Below the pieces are notes generated by a model that worked only from the letters and a program-made list of their open reading frames with translations, ran no database searches and was not told the DNA's origin. The translations under genes were made by a program, and so were the position numbers. A stretch of 64,000 nt of DNA from Pseudodesulfovibrio cashew (GTDB lineage Bacteria; Desulfobacterota; Desulfovibrionia; Desulfovibrionales; Desulfovibrionaceae), in NCBI RefSeq assembly GCF_009762795.1, contig NZ_CP046400.1, positions 3,431,501 to 3,495,500 on the forward strand. The letters run 5' to 3'. Positions 1-9,594 of this stretch are shown here, one piece after another; positions within the stretch are counted from its first letter, which is position 1, and every line of letters begins with the position of its first letter.

Positions 1-2033
1 AAATGTCCGGAGTCGATGTTTACGCCAGCTTCGAACAGCATGGTCGAGATCTTGCCCAGCATGCCGGGTTCATTGAGACACTTAATGCGGATTTTTGCCG
101 GATAGGGTTTTTCCTCCGCACCTTCCCAGCTTACCTGAATAAGCCGCTCATCCTCGAAGTTCTTGACGTTATGGCAATCGGTGCGGTGAATGGTGACGCC
201 CCGGCCTCGGGTTATGTAGCCGATGATAGGTTCGCCCGGCAGCGGAGTGCAGCAACTGGCGAACCGTACCAGAACGTTGTCCACGCCCGAGATGTTCAAA
301 CCGTCGGACTTGGGCTTCTTGGTGTCCTCCTCCGGCTTGGACTTGGGCTTGCGCAAATCCAGCGATTCGCCATGAGTGAGGGCGTAGAACCGCTTGAGGA
401 CCTTGCGCGGCGTAAAGCGGGAGAACCCGATCTGGGCCAGGAGATCGTCCACGGAGCCGCAGTTGAACTCCTCCGCCAGCTTGATGAACTCGCCATCCTT
501 GAGCGCCTTCTGGACGTTGATGCCGATGCGCCGTCCCTCTTTCTCCAGCATTTCCCTTGCCAGGCTGATGGCGCGCTCCCGCTCCACGGTGCGCACATAC
601 TGCTTGATGCGCGTCCTCGCCTTGGCGGTCTTGACGAACTTGAGCCAGTCCCTGCTGGGCACCCGGTTCTTGTCCGTAATGACCTCCACGGAGTCGCCGT
701 TCTTGAGCGTACTGCTCAGCGGGACAATACGGCCGTTGACCTTGGCCCCGGCGCACTTGTCGCCCACTTCCGAGTGAATGGCGTAGGCGAAGTCCACAGG
801 CGTGGCCCCTTCGGGCAATTCCTTGATGTCGCCGTTGGGAGTGAAGACGTAAACTTCTTCCTGAAACATCTCCAAACGGAGGGAAGACATGAACTCGCGC
901 GGATCGGAAAGCTCACGCTGCCAGTCCATGATCTGCTTGAGCCAAGTATAGCGCTCGGCGTCCCTGGTTCCGGTGGCCTTACCCTTCTTGGCCCCCTTGC
1001 CCACTTCCTTGTACTGCCAGTGGGCGGCCACACCGTATTCAGCGATCTTGTGCATCTCCTCGGTACGAATCTGGAACTCGATCCGCTCGCCGTCCGGCCC
1101 CATGACCGTGGAGTGCAGCGACTGGTACATGTTGGCCTTGGGTATGGAAATATAGTCCTTGAACCGGCCCGGAACCGGACGCCAGGCGGCGTGGATGAGC
1201 CCGAGCACCGCGTAACAGTCCTTGATGGACTTGAGAATGATGCGGAAGGCGATGAGGTCGTAGATTTCGTCGAAGGTCAGGCCCTGCTGCTCCATCTTGA
1301 TATGAATGGATTGCAGATGCTTGGTGCGCCCATACACGCGCCCCTTGATGCCGTTCTTTTTCAGCATGTCCTGAATAATATTGACGACCTTATCGATATA
1401 CGGCTCACCCGCGGCGCGGTGCTCTGCAACGGCATCGCTGAGTTGGCCAAACACGTCCGGTTTCAGGTATCGCAGGCAAAGGTCCTCCAGCTCGGTCTTG
1501 ACCCGGTGCAGGCCGAGCCGGTTGGCCAGGGGCGCATAGATGTCCTGGGTCTCCTGGGCGATGAGCCGCTGCTTGACCGGCTTCATGAACTCCAGGGTAC
1601 GCATGTTGTGCAACCGGTCCGCGAGCTTGACCATGAGCACCCGAATGTCCTCGGCCATGGCCAGGATCAGCTTGCGGATGTTCTCGGCCTGTTGCACGGC
1701 CTTGGACTCGAAGTCCATCTGCGAAATCTTGGTCACCCCGTCCACGATGTCGGCCACGTCCGCGCCGAACAGATCCTCGATCTCATCAACAGTGGTATCG
1801 GTGTCCTCGACGGTGTCATGGAGCAGCCCGGCGGCCACCGTGGCCTCGTCCAACTGCATCTCGGCCAGCAGATAGGCCACGTTCATGGGGTGGGAAATAT
1901 ACTCCTCGCCAGAACGGCGCAGCACTCCCTTGTGCGCCCGAGCAGAGAAAAGATAGGCCCGCTGAATCAGGTCTTTGTCAGGATTATCTATATATGTCGA
2001 AACCTTGTCGACAATTTCATTGATGCGTATCAT
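1..2033 (-). CDS. relA: Bifunctional (p)ppGpp synthetase/hydrolase (RelA/SpoT), 3' end outside window
   Basis: This long RSH enzyme makes and degrades the alarmone (p)ppGpp in the cytoplasm. I translated the minus strand from the ATG at 2033, which follows a GGAAGAG ribosome site; 677 codons are present. The order is an HD hydrolase domain with LLHDTVEDT near residue 70, a synthetase domain (GRTKHLQSIHIKM near 235, RFKDYISIPK near 300), a TGS domain (about 380-440) and the start of a C-terminal ACT domain (LNEPGMLGKISTMLFEAG) that runs off the left edge. Both catalytic centres keep their usual residues, so I expect a bifunctional enzyme. The start lies 13 nt after the upstream binding-protein gene, which suggests cotranscription. 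The family call is firm; relA versus spoT naming is arbitrary. Confidence 0.95.
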   Translation of the reverse strand, partial: MIRINEIVDKVSTYIDNPDKDLIQRAYLFSARAHKGVLRRSGEEYISHPMNVAYLLAEMQLDEATVAAGLLHDTVEDTDTTVDEIEDLFGADVADIVDGVTKISQMDFESKAVQQAENIRKLILAMAEDIRVLMVKLADRLHNMRTLEFMKPVKQRLIAQETQDIYAPLANRLGLHRVKTELEDLCLRYLKPDVFGQLSDAVAEHRAAGEPYIDKVVNIIQDMLKKNGIKGRVYGRTKHLQSIHIKMEQQGLTFDEIYDLIAFRIILKSIKDCYAVLGLIHAAWRPVPGRFKDYISIPKANMYQSLHSTVMGPDGERIEFQIRTEEMHKIAEYGVAAHWQYKEVGKGAKKGKATGTRDAERYTWLKQIMDWQRELSDPREFMSSLRLEMFQEEVYVFTPNGDIKELPEGATPVDFAYAIHSEVGDKCAGAKVNGRIVPLSSTLKNGDSVEVITDKNRVPSRDWLKFVKTAKARTRIKQYVRTVERERAISLAREMLEKEGRRIGINVQKALKDGEFIKLAEEFNCGSVDDLLAQIGFSRFTPRKVLKRFYALTHGESLDLRKPKSKPEEDTKKPKSDGLNISGVDNVLVRFASCCTPLPGEPIIGYITRGRGVTIHRTDCHNVKNFEDERLIQVSWEGAEEKPYPAKIRIKCLNEPGMLGKISTMLFEAGVNIDSGH

Positions 2034-2046
2034 GCACTCTTCCGCG

Positions 2047-3681
2047 TTACGGTTGGTGTTGCAGCGTCGCAGGAATCCACCACTTGGTGAAATTGTATCC
2101 GATTCCTGCTGGGGCCGCCTTGATATTCTGTACACGTGCCTGCACGATTGGCAAGGATTTCGGTACGTACAGGAAGGAATACGGCACTTCATCGTGCAAT
2201 ATTTCCTGAACCCGGTCATAGATGGGCTTGCGCTTGACCGGATCCACCATCCGCCGGCCCCGCTCCAGCAGGGAATCCAGTTCATTGTTCTTGTAGCGGG
2301 TGAAATTCAGGCCGCCGTCCACGGCCATGGACGAATGCCAAACGCTGAAAATGTCCGGGTCCTGAAGGATGTTCCACCCCAGGATGAGGGCGTCGAACCG
2401 GCCCTTGTCCACAAATTCCTTGATGAACGCCGCCCACTCCACCGTACGCAGCTTGACCCGGATTCCGATACCCGCCAACCGCTGCTGGATGATTACTCCG
2501 GCCTTGATGCGCTGAGTATTCCCCTGGTTGGTCAGAATGGTGAAACGGAAAGGCACCCCGTCCTTGTCCAGCACTCCGTCGCCGTCACTGTCGGTCCATC
2601 CCGCTTCGGCCAGCAGGGCCTTAGCCTTCTCCGGATCATACGGGCGGGGCTTGACCGCGTCATTATATTGCCAGGTCCCCGGCTTGTAAGGCCCATTGGC
2701 TGCCTCTCCAAGGCCGTAGAGCACGCCCTTGACGATCTCGTCCCTGTCTATGGCAAAATCAATAGCCCTACGCACCCGCACATCCTGAAAGAACGGATGG
2801 CGCATATTATAGCCAAGGAAGGAATAGCCCGAAGCGAGATACTCGAACTTGTTGAAGCTGCCGTCCCACCCCGGCCCCTTGGTCTGATAAAGAAACTGGA
2901 GAGGAGCCAGGTCCATGGTGTCGAGATTGCCCGCCTTGAGTTCAAGGAACTGGGTGGAGAGGTCCGGAATGATGCGATAGATCTCATGCTCTATGTAAGG
3001 CCGCCCCTCAAAGAAGTCCGGATTCGCTTCCAACACCAACTGACTGCCCGGCACCCACTCCTTGAGCTTGTAAGGCCCGGCTCCGAGAGGCTGGCGGCTG
3101 TATTTTGTCTCGAGGAGGTTTTCCCCCTCAAGGGCGTGCTTGGGAAGGATGTCCATGGCCCAGGTAACCAACGCCTTGGCAAACGGCTGGTCATACTCCA
3201 CTTCAAAGGAGTATTTGCCTGTTAGGCGGAACGCTTTGACTTCCTTGAAATTCGCTGCGTAAGCCGTAGGCGTCTTCGGATCAATCATCAACTTGTAGGT
3301 GAACTCCACGTCCTCTGCGGTTAGCGGTTCGCCATCGAACCAGCGGATATCCTCGCGCAACTTGAATTTGATCAGCTTGCCGCCGTTCTCTATGGAATAG
3401 GATTCCGCCGCATAGGGGACCAAATTGATGTTCTTGTCGTACTTCAGCAACGAGACGTAAATCTGCGTCGCCGCGGCATGGGAAGAACCGTCGGTCGCCA
3501 GCATGGATATGAGGTTGCTGGGCTCGCCCAGCCAGGCCTCGACAAAGGTTCCGCCATACTCTGGAACGGCGGGTACGGAGGCCGGGTCCACAGGGGGGAC
3601 GGGGGTGGCCGGACCGTCACTGCCGCAACCGGCGAGGAGTGCCAGGAGGAGGTGAAGAACTACCAGGATGCGCAGGTTCAT
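2047..3681 (-). CDS. Peptide-type ABC transporter substrate-binding lipoprotein (SBP_bac_5)
   Basis: Extracellular solute-binding protein of family 5 (DppA/OppA type), 544 aa. It begins with a lipoprotein signal ending in the lipobox LLAGC, so it should be tethered in the periplasm and deliver peptides or similar ligands to a permease. The family-typical region GGTFVEAWLGEP occurs just after the linker, followed by the long two-lobe fold. I chose the ATG at 3681; a TTG four codons upstream (3693) is also possible, and neither has a strong ribosome site. No permease or ATPase genes adjoin it, so it is an orphan binding protein whose partner lies elsewhere. It lies directly upstream of relA in the same direction. 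Confidence 0.88.
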   Translation of the reverse strand: MNLRILVVLHLLLALLAGCGSDGPATPVPPVDPASVPAVPEYGGTFVEAWLGEPSNLISMLATDGSSHAAATQIYVSLLKYDKNINLVPYAAESYSIENGGKLIKFKLREDIRWFDGEPLTAEDVEFTYKLMIDPKTPTAYAANFKEVKAFRLTGKYSFEVEYDQPFAKALVTWAMDILPKHALEGENLLETKYSRQPLGAGPYKLKEWVPGSQLVLEANPDFFEGRPYIEHEIYRIIPDLSTQFLELKAGNLDTMDLAPLQFLYQTKGPGWDGSFNKFEYLASGYSFLGYNMRHPFFQDVRVRRAIDFAIDRDEIVKGVLYGLGEAANGPYKPGTWQYNDAVKPRPYDPEKAKALLAEAGWTDSDGDGVLDKDGVPFRFTILTNQGNTQRIKAGVIIQQRLAGIGIRVKLRTVEWAAFIKEFVDKGRFDALILGWNILQDPDIFSVWHSSMAVDGGLNFTRYKNNELDSLLERGRRMVDPVKRKPIYDRVQEILHDEVPYSFLYVPKSLPIVQARVQNIKAAPAGIGYNFTKWWIPATLQHQP

Positions 3682-3877
3682 TTTTTCTTGCAAAATTACG
3701 GGGGTTGAATCATATAATCATGAGAGCATCGATCACGTTCCAGCACTATGAACCAATGGTGACGAAAAGCCAAGCGGACGGCCCCGGCGAAACATATTTT
3801 CGCAGTCTTGCCGAACACGATGGATAAGGGTAGAGGGTAATGTCCCTAATGTGACGTTGAGCCAAAGAGTCGAATGC

Positions 3878-6800
3878 ATGAGTAGCGGTGAAGAACAGAT
3901 AGTCAAGTCCATCCTGCAGGATTTCATCAAGGACTCCATCCCGGAATACATTCTGGAGATGGCCAATATGGTGGTATCCTCGGACGGCGTCACCAAGCTG
4001 GACCTCAAGAAGCGGGACCAGTACTGGGACATTGATGGCCAGGTCCAGGGCGAGGACTTCCAGAACTACACGTCCGAGATCGGCATCAACCTTGGCGAGC
4101 AGTCCATCAATTTCTATTGCAACTGTCCGGATTCCTTTTCCGGCGTCTGCCGCCACGTGGCCGCCACGGCCATCAAGATGCTCAACTCCATGGATTCCGA
4201 CTCCGGCGAAGAAGCCCCCTTGCCACGCACGGACTGGAAGCAGACCTTCCGCCCCTTCTTCGCTACAGAACTGGAACCGGAGGCGGGCCGCCACTACCTG
4301 ATCTATCGCATCTACCCTGAACTGGGCCGGCTGCAGGTAGCCTTTTTCCGTGCACGGCAAAACAAATCCGGCATTTCCCAGGTCCAGAACGAGGTCACCC
4401 TGGCCCAGATCGTTGAGAACCCCGATTGGTGCGACACCTCGCCCGCCCTGCCCGGCGTGGCGGAACAGATCGGCCACTATCTCGACTACTGGGGCCACAA
4501 GGTTGAGATCCCCGCAGGCCTGCACTCCTGGTTCTTCCGCGCGGTCAAGGGCGAATATTATCTCTACCTGCGCGAAGGCGACCAGCCCGTGACCATCGAG
4601 TCCAAGACCATGCAGCTCAAGCTCTCCCCCGCCCTGAGCGAGGACGGCCTGAATTTCGACATCCTGCTCGCCCGCGAGGACAAGATGCCCTTCTCCATCA
4701 CAGGAGAGGAGGAGATCTACTTCTATGGACGGCTACCGCTGTGGGTCTATTACAAGAATTCTTTCTATCCGGTGCAGACCGGCCTGGACCCCAAGCTGGT
4801 CCAGTCCATGGTGGAGCAGAACCCCATCGTGCCCCACGCCGACGTCTCCGAGTTCCTGGACCGCGTCTGGACCAAGATTCCGGTCTCCGACCTCTGGGGC
4901 CAGGAGGACTTCCTGGAGCGGGTCGGCCCCATATTCCAGAAGGCCGACTACAATCCCAAGCTGTACCTGGACGAGGAAGGCTCGTTGCTGGTGCTCAAGG
5001 TCCAGAATATTTACGACAACGAGCACGGCGAGTTCATCATGCCCGGTCCCAACCCGGACCTCCAGACGGGCAGCTACCACGAGGGCGGCAAGTCCTACCT
5101 CATCAGGCGCGCCCAGGACGAGGAAGCCCAGCTCATGGCCGAGCTGCAGGACATGAATTTCCAGGCCAGAAGCAATCACATCTGGTTCATGGAGCAGGAG
5201 GAGGCCATCAATTTCCTGCTCGACTACTACCCCCAGTTGGTGGAGGCCTACCGCGTCTACGGCGAGCAGAACCTGACCCGCTACAAGGTGCGCACGACCC
5301 AGCCCCAGGTGGTGGCCGAAGTGGAGACGGACGAGGAAGACAAGTGGTTCAACCTCGAACTCTCCGTGGAGTACGACGATCAACGCGTACCCATCGAGGT
5401 CATCTGGGAAGCATGGACCAAAGGCAAGCGGTACGTTCAGCTCAAGGACGGCTCCTATACCAGTCTGCCCGAAGCCTGGCTCAAGAAGCTCGGACACAAG
5501 CTCAAGGCCCTCGGCTTCGACCCGGAAAAGGCGCCCAAGCAGCAGTTCAACCAGTATGAAGCCCCGGTCCTCGAAAAGATTCTGGAAGACCTGCCTCAGG
5601 CCCAGACCGATGAATTTTTCGTCAAGCTCAAGGAAAAGATCAACAACTTCGAAGAGATCAAGATCGTCGATCAGCCCAAGGAGCTCAAGGCCACTCTGCG
5701 CCCCTATCAGGTGCAGGGCCTCAGCTACCTCAACTTCCTGCGGGAGTATGGCTTCGGCGGCATCCTTGCTGATGAAATGGGCCTTGGCAAGACCATCCAG
5801 ACCCTCTCCTACATCCAGTCCCTGGTGGACAAGGGAGTGGACGGTCCCAACCTGATCATCGTCCCCACCTCGGTCCTGCCCAACTGGGAGCGTGAGGCCG
5901 AAAAGTTCGTGCCCGGTCTCAAGCGGCTGACCATCTACGGCGCCAAACGCGAGGACCTGTTCAAGCACATCAAGGACTCCCACCTGGTCATCACAACCTA
6001 CGCCCTGCTGCGCCGTGACCTGGAAGAGCTTCTCAAATACGACTACGCCAGCGTCATTCTGGACGAAGCCCAGAACATCAAGAATCCGAACACCATCACG
6101 GCCCGCTCCGTGCGCAAACTTGAGGCCGGTCTGCGCGTCTGTCTCTCGGGCACGCCCATCGAAAACAACCTGTTCGAGCTCTGGTCCCTTTTCGAATTTC
6201 TCATGCCGGGTTTCCTGGGATCCCAGCACTCCTTCCAGCGCGGCATCGTCAAACCCATCAAGGACGGCGACGAAGAGACGCTGGACTACCTGCGGACAAG
6301 GGTCAAACCGTTCATCCTCAGGCGTACCAAGTCCGAGGTGGCCAAGGACCTGCCGCCCAAGATCGAGACCACCCACTACTGCGAACTGGTGGAGGAACAG
6401 CGCGACCTCTACAACGCCCTGGCCATGAAACTCAAGGATCAGGTGCTCAAGGACGTGGAGGAAAAGGGCATGGCCAAGTCCCAGATGTCCATCCTCGACG
6501 CCCTGCTCAAGCTGCGGCAAATCTGCTGCCACCCGCGCCTGCTCAAACTCGATATGCCCGGCGTATCCACCAACCTCCCCTCGGGCAAGTTCGATGCCTT
6601 CAAGGACCTCGTGGTGGATATCATCGAAGGGGGCCACAAGGTACTGGTCTTCTCCCAGTTCGTGCGCATGCTGCACGTCATCCGCAACTGGCTGCAAATC
6701 AGGGAAATCCCCTTTGCCTACCTTGACGGCTCGTCCAAGGACCGCTTCGAGCAGGTGGATCGCTTCAACGAAAGCGAAGACATCCCCATCTTCCTCATTT

Positions 6801-7087
6801 CTCTCAAGGCGGGCGGTACCGGCCTCAACCTGACCAGCGCGGACTACGTCATCCACTACGACCCGTGGTGGAACCCGGCCGTGGAAAACCAGGCCACGGA
6901 CCGTACGCACCGCATCGGCCAAAAGCGCCAGGTCTTCGCCTACAAGATGATCTGCCAGAACACGGTGGAAGAACGCATCCTCAAGTTGCAGGAACAGAAA
7001 AAGGACGTGGCCGAAGCAATCATCCCCGGCCAGTCTGCTCTCAAGAGTCTGACTCGCGACGATCTCGAAATGCTCTTTGAGATTTAA
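3878..7087 (+). CDS. SNF2-family DEAD/DEAH helicase with N-terminal SWIM zinc finger
   Basis: Large (1069 aa) Swi2/Snf2 ATPase that probably translocates on double-stranded DNA. A SWIM zinc finger with Cys81, Cys83, Cys91 and His93 is followed by a long regulatory region. The SNF2 N-terminal ATPase begins near residue 610 with DEMGLGKT (Walker A) and LDEAQNIKNP (Walker B, DEAQ form). The helicase C-terminal half ends with QATDRTHRIGQ (motif VI), near residue 1005. SWIM-SNF2 proteins of this length are widespread in bacteria; their target is mostly unknown. I chose the ATG at 3878; an in-frame GTG at 3851 would add nine residues and neither has a clear Shine-Dalgarno. It is divergent from the binding-protein gene. 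Confidence 0.93.
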   Translation: MSSGEEQIVKSILQDFIKDSIPEYILEMANMVVSSDGVTKLDLKKRDQYWDIDGQVQGEDFQNYTSEIGINLGEQSINFYCNCPDSFSGVCRHVAATAIKMLNSMDSDSGEEAPLPRTDWKQTFRPFFATELEPEAGRHYLIYRIYPELGRLQVAFFRARQNKSGISQVQNEVTLAQIVENPDWCDTSPALPGVAEQIGHYLDYWGHKVEIPAGLHSWFFRAVKGEYYLYLREGDQPVTIESKTMQLKLSPALSEDGLNFDILLAREDKMPFSITGEEEIYFYGRLPLWVYYKNSFYPVQTGLDPKLVQSMVEQNPIVPHADVSEFLDRVWTKIPVSDLWGQEDFLERVGPIFQKADYNPKLYLDEEGSLLVLKVQNIYDNEHGEFIMPGPNPDLQTGSYHEGGKSYLIRRAQDEEAQLMAELQDMNFQARSNHIWFMEQEEAINFLLDYYPQLVEAYRVYGEQNLTRYKVRTTQPQVVAEVETDEEDKWFNLELSVEYDDQRVPIEVIWEAWTKGKRYVQLKDGSYTSLPEAWLKKLGHKLKALGFDPEKAPKQQFNQYEAPVLEKILEDLPQAQTDEFFVKLKEKINNFEEIKIVDQPKELKATLRPYQVQGLSYLNFLREYGFGGILADEMGLGKTIQTLSYIQSLVDKGVDGPNLIIVPTSVLPNWEREAEKFVPGLKRLTIYGAKREDLFKHIKDSHLVITTYALLRRDLEELLKYDYASVILDEAQNIKNPNTITARSVRKLEAGLRVCLSGTPIENNLFELWSLFEFLMPGFLGSQHSFQRGIVKPIKDGDEETLDYLRTRVKPFILRRTKSEVAKDLPPKIETTHYCELVEEQRDLYNALAMKLKDQVLKDVEEKGMAKSQMSILDALLKLRQICCHPRLLKLDMPGVSTNLPSGKFDAFKDLVVDIIEGGHKVLVFSQFVRMLHVIRNWLQIREIPFAYLDGSSKDRFEQVDRFNESEDIPIFLISLKAGGTGLNLTSADYVIHYDPWWNPAVENQATDRTHRIGQKRQVFAYKMICQNTVEERILKLQEQKKDVAEAIIPGQSALKSLTRDDLEMLFEI

Positions 7088-7203
7088 ACTAGCTCTTCGA
7101 TAATTAGGAAACATTCCTATTTACAAGCGGATTCCGGTCTGCTATTGATCCCCTCATGGCCCGGAACACCGGGCAACCATTCACAATTCTTTGAGGACGA
7201 TCC

Positions 7204-8088
7204 ATGCAGCCCATGATGCAAGTATATAAATACGCGACCTATATCTTCGATCCACTCCACCACTTCTGGGAACACGACCGCACCCAACGCGCCGTAGCGG
7301 GTGTCCTCATTTTCGTCTTTCTCCTTGCCCTGGCTGTTATCGAAATGAAACGCCAGGGATGGCTGACCGGCGGCGTTGCGCACCTTGTTCCCACCAGCCA
7401 CTACATGGCCATCAACCTGGCTTTCACCCTGGTGCTGGTGCTGGAAGTCGTCAGCCTCATCTTCACCCTACCCTGCTCCATTTCCAAATCCGTTGGCAAA
7501 CAGTTTGAGATCCTGGCTTTGATCCTGCTCCGAAGCGCGTTCAAGGGACTGGCCGACTTCCCGGAACCCATTGCCATCACGGGCCACGAACAGGGCCTGT
7601 GGGTCATTCTTTCAGACGGCGGCGGCGCCATCGCCATCTTCGCCCTGCTCGGCGTTTACACCCTGCTCCGCAACAAGCTGGATGAAACCATTGCCGGTGG
7701 CCCCACCCTGTTCAAATTCGTGGCCGCCAAAAAACTGGTAGCCCTGTTCATGCTCGCCATTTTTATCGGCATGGGCGTCAAGAACTGCCTGCTCATCCTC
7801 TCCGGACAGCACCCTTTCCACTTCTTTCAGAGTTTCTATACCGTCCTGATCTTCAGTGATATCATGCTGGTGCTCATCGCACAGCGGTTCCTGCCCAAGT
7901 TCCACGCCGTGTTCCGCAACTCGGGGTTCGCACTGGCGACCCTGCTCATCCGACTGGCTCTGACCGCACCTCCCTTTTACAATGTGTGCATAGGCATCGG
8001 CTCAGCCGTCTTCGCCTGTTTTCTGACGCTGGTGTACAACACATTCTACTCCAGCAAATCGAAATATGGTCGTAGGAAGTCGGCCTGA
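7204..8088 (+). CDS. Conserved hypothetical integral membrane protein
   Basis: A 294-aa protein whose ATG follows a GAGGA ribosome site. It has about seven hydrophobic segments, including AVAGVLIFVFLLALAVI near residue 35, AINLAFTLVLVLEVVSLIF near 65, LVALFMLAIFIGMGV near 180 and TVLIFSDIMLVLIAQRFL near 215. The C terminus is short and basic (SKSKYGRRKSA). No catalytic or ligand motif is recognised and I cannot assign a function. It may be cotranscribed with the helicase gene 116 nt upstream, though nothing ties the functions together. Confidence 0.75.
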   Translation: MQPMMQVYKYATYIFDPLHHFWEHDRTQRAVAGVLIFVFLLALAVIEMKRQGWLTGGVAHLVPTSHYMAINLAFTLVLVLEVVSLIFTLPCSISKSVGKQFEILALILLRSAFKGLADFPEPIAITGHEQGLWVILSDGGGAIAIFALLGVYTLLRNKLDETIAGGPTLFKFVAAKKLVALFMLAIFIGMGVKNCLLILSGQHPFHFFQSFYTVLIFSDIMLVLIAQRFLPKFHAVFRNSGFALATLLIRLALTAPPFYNVCIGIGSAVFACFLTLVYNTFYSSKSKYGRRKSA

Positions 8089-8312
8089 TATCCTGGAACT
8101 GACATCGGCAACCGCCAATTTAATACGGGCAAGCTTCAAGCAGCAGAATAATAGAGACAACAATCAATATTGTTTTGTCCGGGCTATACCCGCACCCCCC
8201 TCTCGTCTAACCTTTGATATGGCCTTCCTCAACTCTGGTTGAAGCTGGTTGTCAGCTCGCCTTGGCTGAAAAATCAACAGCCACAACATAGGTGTTGACT
8301 GAATATAGCCAT

Positions 8313-9122
8313 ATGTTAAATTACCTCATGCCGGTAAATAAGCTCCTTCGCACTTCGCTTGCGCTTCTCTTCTGCATGCTGCTTTTCGCCCCGGCGTCCT
8401 ATGCCGAAAAGCCGCATATCCGAATCGACTATCCCACATATTGGCCGTTCTTCATCCGTGACGAAAGTGGACGGATGCAAGGATTTTTCTATGAAATAGT
8501 GACAGAGGGCCTCGCCAGGACAGGTATAAACGCGGAGTGGAGAACCTTCCCCTGGGCTCGATGCCAGGACCACGTAAAAAACGGCGAAGCCGACGGCATG
8601 GTCACAGTCCCCACTCCGGAGCGACTTGCGTATACCAAAACCCATTCCACCCCGTTCTACAGGAAAAAGCTGTCCGTCTTCACATATGCCGGCAATCCCA
8701 AAATGAGCCAAATACAGTCGATCAAGGACATCGACGACATCGTCAAAGCCAACCTCTCGGTAGTCACCTATTCCGGCAACGGTTGGAATGATCGGCACAT
8801 TCGCACCCGAGGCATAAAGACCCATGAGACCCCGAACCTGGTCAATGTCTGGTCGATGCTGGCAAACCGGCGCGGCGACATCGTCATAGAGTGGCCTGTG
8901 GCAGCCTGGCCCGACATTAAAAAGGCCGGCGTCTCCAAGGATATCATCTTCACCAACGCTGTCCTGGATTGCATGCCGTTTCACCTGCTCATACGCAAGG
9001 ACAGCCCCTATGCCGACATCCTTCCTGATTTCGACAAAAAAATCATTGAGATGCAGCAAGATGGAACCATTGACCGCATCATGAGCAAATACATCGAAGA
9101 ATTTTTCGAACGCACCAGATAG
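8313..9122 (+). CDS. Periplasmic solute-binding protein, amino-acid type (SBP_bac_3)
   Basis: A secreted bacterial extracellular solute-binding protein of family 3, 269 aa. A signal peptide (core SLALLFCMLLFAPASYA) should be cleaved before EKPHIRI. The mature part has the family pattern: PTYWPFF at the start, MQGFFYEIV, and a C-terminal helix KIIEMQQDGTIDRIMSKYI. Stand-alone members in this lineage often act as sensor inputs or as orphan transporter components, and no permease adjoins. The start is uncertain: ATG at 8313 or 8328, or TTG at 8292, none with a clear ribosome site. Confidence 0.82.
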   Translation: MLNYLMPVNKLLRTSLALLFCMLLFAPASYAEKPHIRIDYPTYWPFFIRDESGRMQGFFYEIVTEGLARTGINAEWRTFPWARCQDHVKNGEADGMVTVPTPERLAYTKTHSTPFYRKKLSVFTYAGNPKMSQIQSIKDIDDIVKANLSVVTYSGNGWNDRHIRTRGIKTHETPNLVNVWSMLANRRGDIVIEWPVAAWPDIKKAGVSKDIIFTNAVLDCMPFHLLIRKDSPYADILPDFDKKIIEMQQDGTIDRIMSKYIEEFFERTR

Positions 9123-9594
9123 CCTTTCCAGGGGGCTGACCCATCGGCTCCTTCCGGCAACTCGCACAAGACCGCCTCCGTCTCAAATCAATACGGCTTG
9201 CGGTCTTCCGCTGAGGATTAGATAACCGGATCTCTCCAATCTTTGCCCAATCCGATGCTGCCGAAGCGGCAAAACCAAATCAGACCGGCAACCGCTTCAC
9301 CTTGCCCAAAAGGAAGAACATCCCTCATGGCCTAAGGGCTGAGATCCTCCTATTCAAGGCTAATTTTGACACCTTTACTCATAATATTCAAATAGTTATA
9401 ATAACTCATCCCCATTAAAAGGCGATCGCTCCACAGCCACAACTCCATGGGCATCCTTTCTTGCATTGGGTCACCCCGATCACGTCTGATAGACCAATCC
9501 TCCTTTATTTTTGCACAATCGGCCAAAAAAGGGCACCACCTATTGTTTCAAAAGCGCAAAGCCTGCTACTGCAAAGAGGAAAGGAGAGCCCGCT
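9123..9594 (+). other. Intergenic region upstream of the AraC-family regulator
   Basis: These 472 bases hold no convincing gene. The only notable stretch is AT-rich sequence at about 9360-9410, containing TTTTGACACC followed by AT-rich blocks; the spacing does not give a clean sigma-70 promoter. The regulator's strong ribosome site AAGGAGA lies at the right end. Confidence 0.5.

Noticed and set aside
3..2090. 695-codon open frame on the plus strand
   Set aside because: It lies opposite the RelA/SpoT gene, whose minus-strand translation shows HD, synthetase, TGS and ACT domains. The plus-strand frame is a codon-bias shadow.
4733..7114. 793-codon minus-strand frame inside the helicase gene
   Set aside because: The plus strand encodes clear SNF2 motifs throughout. 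The reverse frame has no recognisable domain.
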